DNA of 64,000 nt from Primulina eburnea. Its lineage: Eukaryota; Streptophyta; Magnoliopsida; Lamiales; Gesneriaceae. The stretch is taken from contig NC_133105.1 of NCBI RefSeq assembly GCF_022965805.1, positions 4,092,001 to 4,156,000 of the forward strand. The letters run 5' to 3'. Numbering within the stretch: position 1 is the first letter of the stretch; the number at the start of each line of letters is the position of its first letter. The position numbers and the translations under genes are program-made. The notes below the pieces were generated by a model. The model did no database searches and was not told where the DNA came from. It saw only the letters and a list, made by a program, of their open reading frames with translations. Positions 12,639-25,210 of this stretch are shown piece by piece.

Positions 12639-13451
12639 ATGATAAAGATGAAAGCTTTATCATTGCCAATATCCAGTCCAAGCAGGGTGGAGAAGTTTAC
12701 GCCTCCGTTGATGAGATTCTTGACCGGTAATGTGGTGAGCAGAAGCAGAGCCAGGTCGCGTGCGATCCCAATTTTCGGCAAGAGGAATGCTGCTGGGTTG
12801 ATTGATGAAACCACTCGAGAACCATCTTCTCCAAAAGTTACTTGCATTGGCCAAGTCAGGGCCCGCAGCGCTACCTCCGAGTCAGTCTTAAATCCCCGCC
12901 ACACCACCGGAAACCGCCGCCGCTGGTGGTGGTTGAAGAAACCCTTGTTTGGTTACAAACTCCCTTGCAGATTTCGCAGGTATAAGACCTTTCGCGGGCT
13001 CCTTTTCAGGTGGGTTCTGTGCCGTAGTAAGGCTGGTTACGGCAAGAAAATGGATGCAAGAGTGGATTCTTTCGTGGTTGAATCGAATCAGAATTCTGAC
13101 AAGAATGAGGATTTTGAAGCTAAGGTTCGACAAATTGTGCCTGTAAATGCTTTATCATTGACTAGGTATAGGCCTCTTTCTCGCAGATCGTCATATTTGG
13201 GAGGTAGAATTTGCGAGTCTACATCGGAATCATGTGAAATAGGAGAGCTTAAAACTGAAAATGAGCCGAAAACTCTGCAAAATTTTCAGGAAATATTTAG
13301 AAATTTCAGTTCGGAAATTAGTCACGAAAGTTGCAAAGAACTGGGAAATACAAAAACTGTCGTTGAAGATTTGAATGGAATTTTTGGAGTTGCAACAGCT
13401 CATCCTTTACTGCTCACAAGATGTAAATCAGGACCAGCGAGAACTGCTTGA
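12639..13451 (+). CDS. Uncharacterised plant protein, syringolide-induced 14-1-1-like
   Basis: A single-exon ORF of 270 residues. The N-terminal part has a Ser/Arg-rich stretch with KALSLPISSPSR, PPLMRFL and SRSRARSR, followed by EPSSPKVTCIGQVRAR. These motifs I associate with a plant family named after the soybean syringolide-induced protein 14-1-1; its biochemical role is not known to me. The rest is basic around residues 88-125 (WWWLKKP, FRRYKTFRG) and low in recognisable structure. I chose the first ATG at 12639; the ATG at 12648, just before AlaLeuSerLeuPro, is equally plausible. No signal peptide or membrane segment is evident. The basic, Ser-rich make-up would fit a nuclear or cytosolic protein, but this is inference. 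Confidence 0.75.
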   Translation: MIKMKALSLPISSPSRVEKFTPPLMRFLTGNVVSRSRARSRAIPIFGKRNAAGLIDETTREPSSPKVTCIGQVRARSATSESVLNPRHTTGNRRRWWWLKKPLFGYKLPCRFRRYKTFRGLLFRWVLCRSKAGYGKKMDARVDSFVVESNQNSDKNEDFEAKVRQIVPVNALSLTRYRPLSRRSSYLGGRICESTSESCEIGELKTENEPKTLQNFQEIFRNFSSEISHESCKELGNTKTVVEDLNGIFGVATAHPLLLTRCKSGPARTA

Positions 13452-14078
13452 TCCGGGAACCGATTAATACTGTTTTGGAGAAGATTAAAAAAAATATTGA
13501 TATGTAATATGAGAGATGAAAAATAAATTAGTCTTAATGATGATAAATAACTTATATATTGTAATTAATTATATGATGTATATATTGAGAGTGATAATGT
13601 AAATAATTATATTTTTATCATCAACATCAAACTGTCGTTTATTACATTGTAAATTTATATTTTTGAAAAAGCACTTTTAAAAAAAAAAAAAAAAGAGCAT
13701 GAAAGTCTGCGATTTTTCAAAAAATAAAAAAGGAGCATGAAAGTCTGCGTCGTTAATCGTAATCTATTTTACACAATCGGAGAGCTGCGTGGGGAAAGCT
13801 CTTGGATTAAGCGAGAGCCGGTGATGATATTAAATATACTGCTTCTCAAGCAAGTCCATCTGATTTAAGCCCAAATTAAGACTGGAAATTGTAGGCCCAA
13901 GCCCAAATATCAATTCGATTAAATTTGTTGTTCCTTCGGGAAAATATAAGGTCTTTCATCATTACTACTTTTTTTTAATAAAGAAAATTGCTATATTTTT
14001 CCATAATTTAAAAATATGATTTCTGTTTCGGATAGTTCTTTAAACGAAATACCGTTTCACCGGTGTATTTAGATATTA
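13452..14078. other. 3' flank and intergenic DNA
   Basis: AT-rich DNA that should include the 3' end of the preceding gene. A 17-base segment (gagcatgaaagtctgcg) occurs twice, near 13696 and 13733, around an A-rich tract. Nothing else recognised. Confidence 0.35.
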
Positions 14079-14261
14079 GAATGAGTCTCATGTGAGACCG
14101 TCTCACGGATCATAATCTGTGAGACGGGTCAACCCTACCCATATTCACACTAAAAAGTAATACTCTTAGCATAAAAAGTGATACTTTTTCATGGGTGACC
14201 CAAATAAGAGATCCGTCTCACAAATAATACTCGTGAGACCGTCTCACACAAGTTTTTACCT
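14079..14261 (-). mobile_element. GTGAGAC-type MITE, copy 6, full length
   Basis: A 183-bp reverse-oriented copy with an exact, complex 8-bp duplication, agatatta, at 14071-14078 and 14262-14269. Confidence 0.93.
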
Positions 14262-14418
14262 AGATATTAAACTTACTTTTACTTAGGAATTATATTTCTT
14301 GAAATATATACAATTGATCTTCTGGATATTATCATCGAGGTGATGTTCACTTATTGATTGTGATAAAATTACACATTTATTTTTCAGCTCAACGATTCTC
14401 ATATAAATGATACTCATA

Positions 14419-14600
14419 AGATAAAAACTTGCGTAAGACAATCTCACGGATCGTATTTTGTGATACATATATCTTATTTAGGTCATCTATGAAAAATATT
14501 ACTTTTTATGCTAAGATTATTTTTTTTTATTGTGAATATCGGCAGGGTTGACCCGTCTCACAGATAAAGATTCGTAGACCGTCTCACAAAAGACCTACTC
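14419..14600 (+). mobile_element. GTGAGAC-type MITE, copy 7, diverged
   Basis: A full-length but more diverged copy (gcgtaagacaatctcac at the left end). The flanks tactcata and tatacata agree at 6 of 8 positions, so this insertion looks older than its neighbour 160 bp away. Confidence 0.8.
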
Positions 14601-15348
14601 TATACATAATATGAAACCTTCATACGTATGTGTATGTATAGACACATATTCATGAGTAATCTGTCTAGCAGCGGTGGCTTGTGTTCTGTGACGTAATAAG
14701 GTTTCAAATCCCGTGAGCATGTGAAGTTTAAAAAATTCGTCAATGCTCGAACCGCCTCAGTTAAAATAAAATATATAAATCCAATTTTATGGAATAAACT
14801 ACAGCCAAAATTTACTTGTCCTCCATTTAATTGTTTAACAATGACACGATTCCAGTACCTTGTCCGATTCTATGGGCAGATTTATTCGTTTTCTTGTGAA
14901 AGCCGGACAACACAGGTGCATTAGATATTACGTTAGGTATGCTTGCCTTATCATCTGTCCAAATTAAATTCGAATCATATATGAATGAACAAAGAAGCTG
15001 AGTTTTTATCCACAAGAAAATTATATTATCCTTTTCCCCTTCACTATTTATAAATATATAGTGCAATAATCAATAATAAAAAAAGATTATATCTATAAAC
15101 TATACGACGACACAATTAATTATGTTGTGACAGATTTCATCTTGCTGTCTTTGATCTAATATGATGACTTTCTCCTTTGTTACAGCAGAAAAAGTCAGGT
15201 TAAGATTAGTTCAAATGACTAAAGGTCGGGTTAAATTAGCGGACCTTTTAAATATTTAATTAAATAATTCATACAAGGAATTTTCCAAAAAGATATTATT
15301 ATACCTTTCTTCTTCAGATCATCTCACTTGCACTTTACAATATATCAA
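14601..15348. other. Intergenic, possible SINE remnant near 14660-14790
   Basis: The stretch around 14661-14720 has a GGTTTCAAATCCC motif resembling an RNA polymerase III B box, preceded by a possible A-box-like tagcagcggtgg. This could be a tRNA-derived SINE. The rest shows nothing recognisable. Confidence 0.3.
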
Positions 15349-15530
15349 AGATAAAAATTTGTGTGAAACGATCCTACAGATCGTATTTTGTGAGACATAT
15401 ATTTTATTTGGGTCATCTATGAAAAAATATTACTTTTTATGCTAAGATTATTACTTTTTATTGTGAATATCGGTAGGTTGACTCATCTCACGGATAAAAA
15501 TTCGTGAAACAGTCTCACAAGAAATGCTCT
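15349..15530 (+). mobile_element. GTGAGAC-type MITE, copy 8, diverged
   Basis: A recognisable full-length copy with many substitutions in both palindromes. No matching target duplication could be found. It lies about 320 bp beyond the stop codon of the lectin receptor kinase. Confidence 0.75.
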
Positions 15531-15851
15531 AACTAAAAAACTCTTTTGTTTGCTTTTAACAAGAGTTGTGTTTTGGTTTGTGAAAGCAACCACCAACCAA
15601 CCTACAAACACAAAAAATAAAAACCTATGCAAGAAAATGACTTCCATTTTAGTTTCTTCCTTCATGGCCTGATATTAGTTGGAAAAGATGGAACACTTGA
15701 ACCTTCAAATCTCAGAACAATACATAGTACGTACATAGGATAAAAATGAAGTCAATAATGTTAGATAAAAAGTTTAAGTTAATCAATGTATATAAGTTAA
15801 TGAGTAGAAAGCTGAAACCGAATCCGTTTACCACGTCGGAGTTGTCGGCGT

Positions 15852-18023
15852 TCATACCAAGTCTAGGCCATGACTGCTTCCACCACCGGTGAAACTAGTT
15901 TCAGATGAGGACGTGGAAATGGTGATCACCTCATTCAAATCAGTCACGCTATCTTGCAAGGTCATCAAGAGGTGGGATGTGCTAAAACTCAAAGTCGGCC
16001 TAGTTCTTGGTACAATGGGGACCTCGGTTTCACCCACCAGCATTTGAACCACAACCCTCATCGTAGGTCGAGCCATTGGGTCCGGGTGGGAACATGCAAG
16101 CCCTACCATTAGCACTCGTCTCATCACCTCCTCATTGTACTCGTTCCCAAGCCTTGGATCTGATGCCAACATCAACCTTCCTTCTCTGTGCAAACTCCAC
16201 ACCCATTCCACCAAATTACTGCTGACCCCAACTTTTCCTACCCCTATAACCTCTTTTTCAATAGGCCTTCGCCCACTTGCCACCTCTAGGACAACCGCTC
16301 CATAGCTAAAAACGTCAGTTTTCTCGGTTGCTCTGCCAGTTAACAAGTACTCCGGAGCCAAGTATCCCATTGTGCCTGCAGCTACGGTTGCATCCGGAGA
16401 CTTGTCATGCTCAATCTGCCTAGCCAACCCGAAGTCTCCTAATCTTGCATTGAACCCTTCATCCAACATGATGTTACTGGCCTTGATATCCCTATGAATC
16501 ACTTGATTCTCACATTCTTGGTGCAAATAGGCCAAAGCCGAAGCCACACCGAGTAAAATCTTATGTCTATAAGGCCAAGGTAAAACCATTCTCGACTCAA
16601 ACAATGCCTTGTCCAGACTCCCATTTGCCATCAAATCATAAACCAACAAAATTTCACCCTTCTCGTGGCACCAACCTTGAAGCCTAACAAGATTTCTATG
16701 CCTAAGTGTGCCAATGATCGACAACTCGGATAAAAACTCGGTCTTCCCCTGTCCCGCGTGGCTACATCTCTTGACTGCCACAATGTCACCCGTGGCAGGC
16801 AATATACCTCTGTAAACAGTCCCAAATGCACCATGTCCAATGACCTTATTAGAATCGAACCCTTTCGTAGCAAGTTTTAGCTCCTTGTAGCTAAATTCCC
16901 TCGGCATTTTGATCACATCCGAAGCCAATATCTCAGGTGTTTTGACACCCTTGATTTTCTTGGAATAAACCCATATCAATGCTACCGCACAAAATACCAG
17001 GAAGAATGCCCCGGCGGTGACAACTCCGACTACTGCCCCTGGCCCATCCTTACATAGCTGGTTGTGGCATTTCCCACTATTTTTTTCCTTTTCTTGTACC
17101 GCTGCCGTGTCATTATGGTCTGATTCCACAGGCGCCAAAGAAGGCGGCGGCGGTTTGACTGTGTCAGCCGTTGGATTCATTAAATTAGCCGGCGGAGGGG
17201 GTGATCTCCCAGTCGGAAACATTGAGTTGTAACCGGTATTGTCATCGAAAAAAGAACTGAAACTCCACCACTCAATGCAGTGGATCTCCGTGCTCCCCTG
17301 GGTCGACCCGGAAAACCCGACAAACATGAAATCGTTCAGTATGTACTCGTTGAGATCAAAAGTGGAGGATACGATTGGTTCTTTAGGCTTCATGTTGGAA
17401 TACGATACGTACACATTGATCATCCGGGTTGACCCGGAATACTCGACCCACGAGTTGACTAGATCGCCGCTCTTGAGATCGACGCCGATTATTTCCAAAT
17501 CACCAACTCGGGTTGAAATCATAGAGTTCAAATCCAGACCCACATGATTCCCGTTGATGTCCTTGAACTGAATGTCCATTAGGGTGTCGAATTCCACCGC
17601 CAAGACGCCGTTTTGGGTGTTCTCCCGGTCCATGACACCGAGAAACCCGCCGGCATCCCCCACGAACTGATCATCAGGCGAAATGACGAAAGCCAACCCA
17701 CCGCCGATGGAGGAGGGGTTCAGATTGGTAATAGAGAAAGAAAAGAAAGAGGAAAAGCTAGCCAGGTTCTGAGTTCCGGGACGACGAAATTTGACGGGAT
17801 TGGAGTATAACACTTTCCCCGCGCCGGAGTTGGGGACGGTGAGATCTCGAGTGAGCCTCACGCTCCCATTGCTCAAATGCGCGTCACCGAGGAGCTTCAA
17901 GCTGGTGAGAGTCAGCGTCCCGAAGTCAAATTGTGTATCCGAGAAGGAATTTCCGGCGAGAAAGAGATACAAAAGCAAAATCTTTGCAACAATGGGACAA
18001 AACCCACATGAAAGAACCGACAT
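15852..18023 (-). CDS. L-type lectin-domain receptor kinase, LecRK-VIII type
   Basis: An intronless gene for a 723-residue plasma-membrane receptor kinase. In order: a signal peptide (about 1-28), a legume-lectin domain (about 29-275, with FDFGTLTL, GGGLAFVISPD and AVEFDT), a Pro-rich linker, a membrane segment near residues 330-352 (VVGVVTAGAFFLVFCAVALIW), and a kinase domain with GHGAFGTVYRG, AVKR, the RD-type loop HRDIKASN, DFGLAR and GTMGYLAPEY. All catalytic residues are present. Family members sense extracellular signals in defence and stress; the Arabidopsis VIII.1/VIII.2 pair is the closest I recognise. The ATG at 18023 directly precedes the signal peptide. Long antisense ORFs here are shadows of its codon use. 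Confidence 0.95.
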   Translation of the reverse strand: MSVLSCGFCPIVAKILLLYLFLAGNSFSDTQFDFGTLTLTSLKLLGDAHLSNGSVRLTRDLTVPNSGAGKVLYSNPVKFRRPGTQNLASFSSFFSFSITNLNPSSIGGGLAFVISPDDQFVGDAGGFLGVMDRENTQNGVLAVEFDTLMDIQFKDINGNHVGLDLNSMISTRVGDLEIIGVDLKSGDLVNSWVEYSGSTRMINVYVSYSNMKPKEPIVSSTFDLNEYILNDFMFVGFSGSTQGSTEIHCIEWWSFSSFFDDNTGYNSMFPTGRSPPPPANLMNPTADTVKPPPPSLAPVESDHNDTAAVQEKEKNSGKCHNQLCKDGPGAVVGVVTAGAFFLVFCAVALIWVYSKKIKGVKTPEILASDVIKMPREFSYKELKLATKGFDSNKVIGHGAFGTVYRGILPATGDIVAVKRCSHAGQGKTEFLSELSIIGTLRHRNLVRLQGWCHEKGEILLVYDLMANGSLDKALFESRMVLPWPYRHKILLGVASALAYLHQECENQVIHRDIKASNIMLDEGFNARLGDFGLARQIEHDKSPDATVAAGTMGYLAPEYLLTGRATEKTDVFSYGAVVLEVASGRRPIEKEVIGVGKVGVSSNLVEWVWSLHREGRLMLASDPRLGNEYNEEVMRRVLMVGLACSHPDPMARPTMRVVVQMLVGETEVPIVPRTRPTLSFSTSHLLMTLQDSVTDLNEVITISTSSSETSFTGGGSSHGLDLV

Positions 18024-19726
18024 GGCTAGATTTCAGGACAACTCCATCAAACAATTCTTGGCCTTGAAGCAGACAGAATTAGAGGATAATAAGGAGGAGA
18101 GTATTGAATCAAGGAAGCAATAAAGTCGGAGATCTTATGGAAACTTGACGAAACAACAATGTAAAAGGAAAGAAACAAAGGAACAGTGAGCGAGTGTGGA
18201 CGATCGTGGGAGGAGAAAGGGAATCCAAAGAAGGATAGAAGAAGACATGTGGATGCCACGTGTCGTATTCCAACGGTAATATTTCCGCCCCCTCCCCACC
18301 CTGCCTACAATTGCGTTGTCGTGGAAAAAATGAAAAAAATTCCTCTAGGATAGGAAGTGTTCCAGCGTTTTCAATGTTTTTTATGACATGGAATCTGAGC
18401 TCCGTAGATTACGAGGTTGTACTCTTTTGGGTTCTTGGAAATATATCATACATTCGATTTTGATCCCAATTTAATCTCCCGAATTTTTTAATTATCGTAA
18501 AAAAACATTTACTGAAATCACAAAGATCTTTTCTACCTCAAATTATATGTGGAAATGATTTAGATATGTGGACTTACACCCTCTTTCATAATGCCAACAC
18601 CAATTGAGAAAAATTCCTTGGTTTACATCATGTGATTGGAAAGGGAAATAACGTTTCATTATTGTTTGGAAGGAACAAAATGGAGTGAACATCCAAATGT
18701 ATCATCCCTCCTTCTATTCCATTCGATTATTGTCCACTTAATAATAAGAAAGAAAGAAAAGCGGTCGCATGTGGGCGACTGTCAACAGCAACACAGCTAT
18801 CATGTCACTTGCAAGAAAATCAATATGCAAGCATTTGTTTTTATAATATTACAAATTATCTATAATATTTTATTAAATTTGAGATACCTAGAGTAATTAA
18901 TTTTGGTATCATGACATGTTTTAATAATTATATATATTAATAAAATGTTAAAATTTTAATGCAAGTTATATGTAGTCCAGCGGATTGAATCATTGTTTTT
19001 GGATTTAGGTTTAAGTTCAATTCTTACCGAGGTCATTTTTTATTATTTTATTTTTTAACAAACTCGTTATTTCTTATAATTATATTTTGATTCTCTTTTA
19101 AATATATATCAAATAAATTATAAAAAAATATTAGACAATCACGCAACGTGTAGGTCGGTTCACTAGTTGGTATAAAAAAAGACAAGTGACCCGGGTTTTT
19201 TTTTAAAAAAAAATTAAAATGCATTGATATTAACTGAATTATCAAATATTGAGTAGCAAGTACAGACAGACAATGAGGACATGAATCCTCAAATCAAACC
19301 TTAGTTAGACCTATTAGATAAAAGAGAATTGAGATATCAACGACTTCTTAACCTCGAGACATAAAGAAATAAAAACGTGTTTCATGGATTACAACTAGAA
19401 TCGCTTGCAACGAGCCAAAGAAAATACATACATTTGTAAACCCGTTTTGCGTAACAAGATTAGTGTGGGGAAGTGGTACGAGATTCAAAAAGTTTGGTTA
19501 TAAGTGATCTGGCTTGTTGATTTAATTACTGTCAAAGCTCTGTAATTCACGTGTATATATATAGTAGGATAAACGTTTATATATTTAATTTAAAATCCCC
19601 GAATACAATACAATGGACCTTTCCCCCGACATGTAAGCCATCACCATTCATTAGTGGCCCAATAACACATTAATAGAGCTTTTGATATCAAATGGAAAAA
19701 AGGACCAAAAAGAAAAACCAAAGTTT
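18024..19726. other. LecRK promoter region and intergenic DNA
   Basis: Includes the LecRK 5' region up to roughly 18.3 kb and then AT-rich DNA. Around 18970-19040 a gttcaattc motif with an upstream tagtccagcgg could be a tRNA-derived SINE remnant. No gene recognised. Confidence 0.35.
18256..18264. promoter_or_regulatory. G-box / ABRE-like site upstream of LecRK
   Basis: CCACGTGTC contains the palindromic G-box core CACGTG (18257-18262) and fits the ACGTGKC abscisic-acid response element. It lies about 235 bp upstream of the LecRK start codon. Such sites bind bZIP or bHLH factors; function here is inference from one match. Confidence 0.4.
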
Positions 19727-21090
<1,364 letters not shown>

Positions 21091-21150
21091 GTTGGTTTAA
21101 TTTAATTATGATATAGATAAGTTACGAAGATTATTGTGCGTGTATGTGTG

Positions 21151-21158
21151 TATATATA
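21151..21158 (-). promoter_or_regulatory. Probable TATA box of the peroxidase gene
   Basis: tatatata lies about 60 bp upstream of the peroxidase ATG, a fitting distance for a short 5' untranslated region. Assigned by position and sequence only. Confidence 0.5.
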
Positions 21159-22434
21159 GGCATTGTTTTTTGGTGGGGTGAGAGGCTGTTCCACTCAGCC
21201 ATCTAGTCTGACCTTTCGGCTATGTTTATTTAAAAAAAAAAAAAAAAAAACTAGCCAAGCCTTAGTTTATGCATTGTCATAATAGTCACTTGTCCTGGCC
21301 AAAACATTGATTATACAAAATCAAATGATTTCAGATGAAAACTAAAAATTCATGGTTTTTTCATGGTGGATTAACATCAATCCTTGACAATTGATAATCT
21401 AATTTGGTTCACTCACTGAATCAGAACATTTCTATTGTATTGGGTCGAGGTGGGATGACATATCGTACTGAAAATTATATATTGCATCGAAAGTTATATA
21501 TCGTACTGAAAGTTATGATATATTCATATATTTCGAATAATTAGCATACCAATTACATCAAAATTTTGTTATATATCAAGATTTCGCTAAGGTATATACC
21601 GATTTTTTTTATCCTAGCCGATATTTGTAGAGTTCTCCAAAGAAATCGGGTAAACTTTACTTAGGTTTCAAGTGTAAACTTGTTGAGGATTTTAACCTTC
21701 ATTCTAATTCTCGGTTATGTTCCATTTAATTTTTCAGAGCCATAAAATTCCCCCTCCCCATTATAGGTATGCCTGGCTTGTACTAATCTTGCAGGTAGGA
21801 CAGAGATTATACAATCTTAAGTCGTCGAGTTATAAACTTCATTTCTTTGGATTTATTCGGTTCCATTTTTCATCCAACTTTTCTACATTTGTACATCTTA
21901 AACACAATAATTTATGGTTAACAAAATTTTGTAAATATTGCAAAGTCGTGCGCACAAAAAAAGTGAGTGGTATTTGGAATATTTCCTTAATGGAGCTATG
22001 ATGTACAATTTGACAAATATTATGTTGGCGGTTGGTTAAATAAACAACAAAAATGAGTATATGTGAAGTAAAGCATAAGTTTTATCCACCCATTCTCCAT
22101 TATCTTTTCTTCGTTGAAACTTTTTTAAGTTGTTTTAGAAAAATTTGGGGTACCCTAATTTCATTTGAAAATGTTAACAACTTTAAAGATCAAATTATAT
22201 TTATTAAATTTATCGTATATCAAGTATATCCTCATTTAATATATCATGTCAATTAATGTTATTATTGTGATTATTTACAAAAATTAACTATTAGCCTAAC
22301 ATTTCAATAAGTTATTTTTAAAATAATATCTCACAACTTATAATTTTTTAGAACATCTTATAGTTGTTTTAAATAAATTTAGTCAAATACCGTCTTAGAG
22401 ATAAATTGATTCCTTTCATTTCATATAATTAAAA
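21159..22434. other. Intergenic, nothing recognised
   Basis: A poly(A) run near 21230-21250 and AT-rich DNA. Plus-strand ORFs at 21717-22001 and 22053-22256 have no recognisable motif and are probably chance. Confidence 0.4.
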
Positions 22435-22600
22435 AGACAAAAAAGTGAAACGGTGTCACGCATAAATTTTGTAAGACAGATAATGAAAAAATATTATTTG
22501 TATGTCAAAAGTCTTACTTATTATTGTAAAAATGAGAAGAGTTGACTCGTCTCACGGATAAAGATTCGTGATACAGTCTAACAAAAGACATAATACACTC
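22435..22600 (+). mobile_element. GTGAGAC-type MITE, copy 9, strongly diverged
   Basis: Only the general layout survives: gtgaaacggtgtcacg on the left, gttgactcgtctcacgg and an acactc end on the right. No target duplication. This is the most degraded full-span copy in the window. Confidence 0.6.
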
Positions 22601-22999
22601 AAAATATATTATAAATAATAGATTTTTACATTAATTAAGATATATTTTCTCTTATTACTTCTTTATCTTTTCCATATATTTATAATGTGAGACCTTGATG
22701 ATTGTATTCCCAACAATTATATTATGCGATCGAAAATTAGTCTTAACTAATTTTAGGTAAACTAATATAATTTCTTTTTTAATTTGAAATTATGCCTTGC
22801 TAAGTCCAAGCCAAATGAGCCTAGCAAAGGGGTGGGTCAGTGAGTGCTCTAAAACCTTGGGCCCCTCTTATAAATGACGAAGACGAGCCCGTTAACTATT
22901 AGCCCATATTGCTTACTTGAAGTCTGGCCCCCTTCTTACGGACCCCTATTTATTTCAAGCCCAGGCCTTTTTAAAAGCTCGATAAATTTGTCCTCATCA
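22601..22999. other. Intergenic with a GC-richer stretch
   Basis: About 22790-22990 is richer in G and C than its surroundings (gggcccctc, ctggccccc) and adjoins the LINE relic. It may be part of the same old insertion. No ORF or motif recognised. Confidence 0.3.
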
Positions 23000-23450
23000 G
23001 TACCCCATTTTTTTTAAATGAAAAAAGTTTTCATTAAATAGGTAAAAAAAGTCAACACAAAGAATAACTACATTAAACATTACTATAGCACATTAATCGC
23101 ATTCGATAGGCAGTGAAGACATACAATTTTAATCTTCTGAATAGTGTCTTCAACATAAGTATTCTCATTCTCGAATATTGCTCGGTTCCGCGTGTTCCAA
23201 ATATGATAAATAGTAACAGCATGCGTCAATAACCGCGACTTGTTATGCATAGACTTACCACAGTAGACACCTCTGAAGATTGTAGTAGTCAAGCCCATCA
23301 ATTTCTTCGTCCTAAGCCAATCAATCCAAGATTTTTTAGCTAAAGGGCATGAAAAGAATAAACGGGCGATTTATCTTCAACAAAATCAAGCCAGAGTGAG
23401 GAGTTTAGCATGCGCAAATAACCAAAAGACGAAAGTGCTTAGGGAGTAGG
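23000..23450 (-). pseudogene. LINE (non-LTR retrotransposon) relic
   Basis: On the minus strand, 23301-23083 encodes IYHIWNTRNRAIFENE and flanking residues. This resembles the segment just after the zinc-binding reverse-transcriptase domain in plant LINE ORF2 proteins, where W-x-x-R-N-x-x-I-F is common. Upstream reading (about 23440-23300) is interrupted by stops. No complete polymerase domain is present, so this is an inactive 3' fragment. Confidence 0.55.
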
Positions 23451-23477
23451 AAAGACGCAAATAACCATTTTTGCAAA

Positions 23478-24330
23478 GTAGATAATCACTAAAATAAAAT
23501 ACAACCTTCAAAAAATTAATGTAATAAAAATAAAATAAATATAGACTAATATATAGTTTGGATTAGGGGAGCTCAAAATAACCAACAATAAATCCTTAGA
23601 GATTGAGATATAATCTTCAAATTATGTGACAAGTTTCAAATATATTTTACTAATTAATTAACCAAACTCTGAAAAAAAAAAAAAAAAAGAAGAAGCCATG
23701 TAGATTAGCAAGACGACAAAAGTTATGAATAAATTCAATGTTTTCAATGAATAATACTGCTCATATATATAATTCGGAAGAAAAGAGCACAAAATTACTA
23801 TCAAAATAAATCTTTCAAGACTACTATAATCTCATAATTTTGTGAAAATAATAGATATATTATATAAATTAACCAAACCGTAAAAAAAATTAAGAAAAAT
23901 AAACGGAAACAAAAACGAACCATCAATAAATCAAATTAATTAAATCAAAAAAACCAACATAACAATTAAATAGCAAAGTAAAAAAAATAGATAATCACTA
24001 AAATAAAATGAAACCCAAAAAAATACAATATATAAAATAAATTAATGTTATAAAACTAAAATAAATATATACTAATATATAGTTGAGATGAGGGGAGTGA
24101 TATATTTATAATTACCATAAAAATAAATCTTTAAAGACATAAATGTAATTTTTAAATTTTGTGAAAACTGACAAATATATTTTACTAATTCACATTTGGA
24201 AGTGATATATTTATATGTAAGTAGATTAATTAATCGGGCTCTGGGAACAAAAACAAGAAGAAGGTCATGTAGAACCACAAGATGGGAAGTAGGAATAAAT
24301 TCAATGTATTCAATGAATATTAAGACACAC
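23478..24330. repeat. Degenerate direct duplication, unit about 0.53-0.57 kb
   Basis: Several landmarks occur twice in the same order. The motif agataatcactaaaataaaat, shortened here, begins near 23483 and near 23990; actaatatatag occurs near 23544 and 24071; catattttactaatt-like sequence near 23640 and 24180; and aataaattcaatg near 23728 and 24294. The offsets drift between about 507 and 568 bp, so indels have accumulated. No coding content was seen. Confidence 0.5.
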
Positions 24331-24394
24331 ACGCACACATATTTATATAAGAAATTACAAGTTAACCCATATAAAAAAACAACTTGTTAAGCTA

Positions 24395-24620
24395 AATAAA
24401 TAAATAGAGAAGGACAAACATGAAAATTCACGATTGAAGTAGGAATAAATTCAATGTATTCAATGAAATAAATAGAGAAGGACAAACATGAAAATTCACA
24501 TTGAAGTAGGAATAAATTCAATGTATTCAATGAATAGTAAGCATTAGAGAAGGACAAACATGAAAATTCACATTGAAGTAGGAATAAATTCAATGTATTC
24601 AATGAATAGTAAGCATTATA
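24395..24620. repeat. Tandem repeat, about 3 units of 70-76 bp
   Basis: The unit has the landmarks agagaaggacaaacatgaaa, attcacattgaagtagg and ttcaatgtattcaatgaa, and recurs with near identity three times. Partial units continue to about 24720, then reappear after 24980 and near 25215-25380, where two MITEs have inserted. Chance ORFs through it simply echo the unit length. Confidence 0.8.
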
Positions 24621-24793
24621 TTTTAATAATTAGTTATTTAAGATAAAAGAAAGAAATTACAAGTTATGAGTTCAATATATTCAATGAATAGTAAGCATCA
24701 TATTTTAATGATTAGTAATTAGTTATTTAAGATAAAAGAAAAAAATTACAAGTTAACTCATATAAAAAAACAACTTGTTAAGATAAATAAATA

Positions 24794-24976
24794 AGGCAAA
24801 AACTTGTGTGAGACGGTCTCACGGGTCTTATTTGTGAGACGAATATCTTATTTGGGTAACGAATGAAAAAGTATTACTTTTTATGCTACGAGTATTACTT
24901 TTTATTGTGAATATGGGTAGCGTTGACCCGTCTCACGAATTATGATCCGTGAGACGGTCTCACATGAGACCTACTC
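24794..24976 (+). mobile_element. GTGAGAC-type MITE, copy 10, full length
   Basis: A 183-bp near-consensus copy inserted into the tandem-repeat region. The 8-bp flanks aataaata at 24786-24793 and 24977-24984 are identical, though low in complexity. Confidence 0.92.
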
Positions 24977-25027
24977 AATAAATAAATAGAGAAGGACAAA
25001 CATGGAAGGGTTTAATGTATTCAATGA

Positions 25028-25210
25028 AGGCAAAAACTTGTGTGAGACGGTCTCACGGGTCAAATTTTGTGAGACGAATCTTTATATGGGTAATCCATGA
25101 AATAGTATTGCTTTTTATGCTAAGAGTACTACTTTTTATGGTGAATATGAGTAGGGTTGACCCGTCTCACAGATTGAGATCCGTGAGACGGTCTCACATG
25201 AGACCTACTC
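25028..25210 (+). mobile_element. GTGAGAC-type MITE, copy 11, full length
   Basis: A 183-bp near-consensus copy only 51 bp from copy 10 and in the same orientation. It splits the repeat motif attcaatgaata, giving an exact 8-bp duplication, ttcaatga, at 25020-25027 and 25211-25218. Because the uninterrupted motif is present in nearby repeat units, the pre-insertion site can be read directly. Confidence 0.95.

Noticed and set aside
12542..12907. 121-codon minus-strand ORF opposite the 14-1-1-like gene
   Set aside because: It is the antisense shadow of the plus-strand ORF, whose motifs are recognisable.
17791..18123. Plus-strand ORFs opposite the LecRK gene
   Set aside because: Antisense shadows of a conserved intronless gene with biased codon use.
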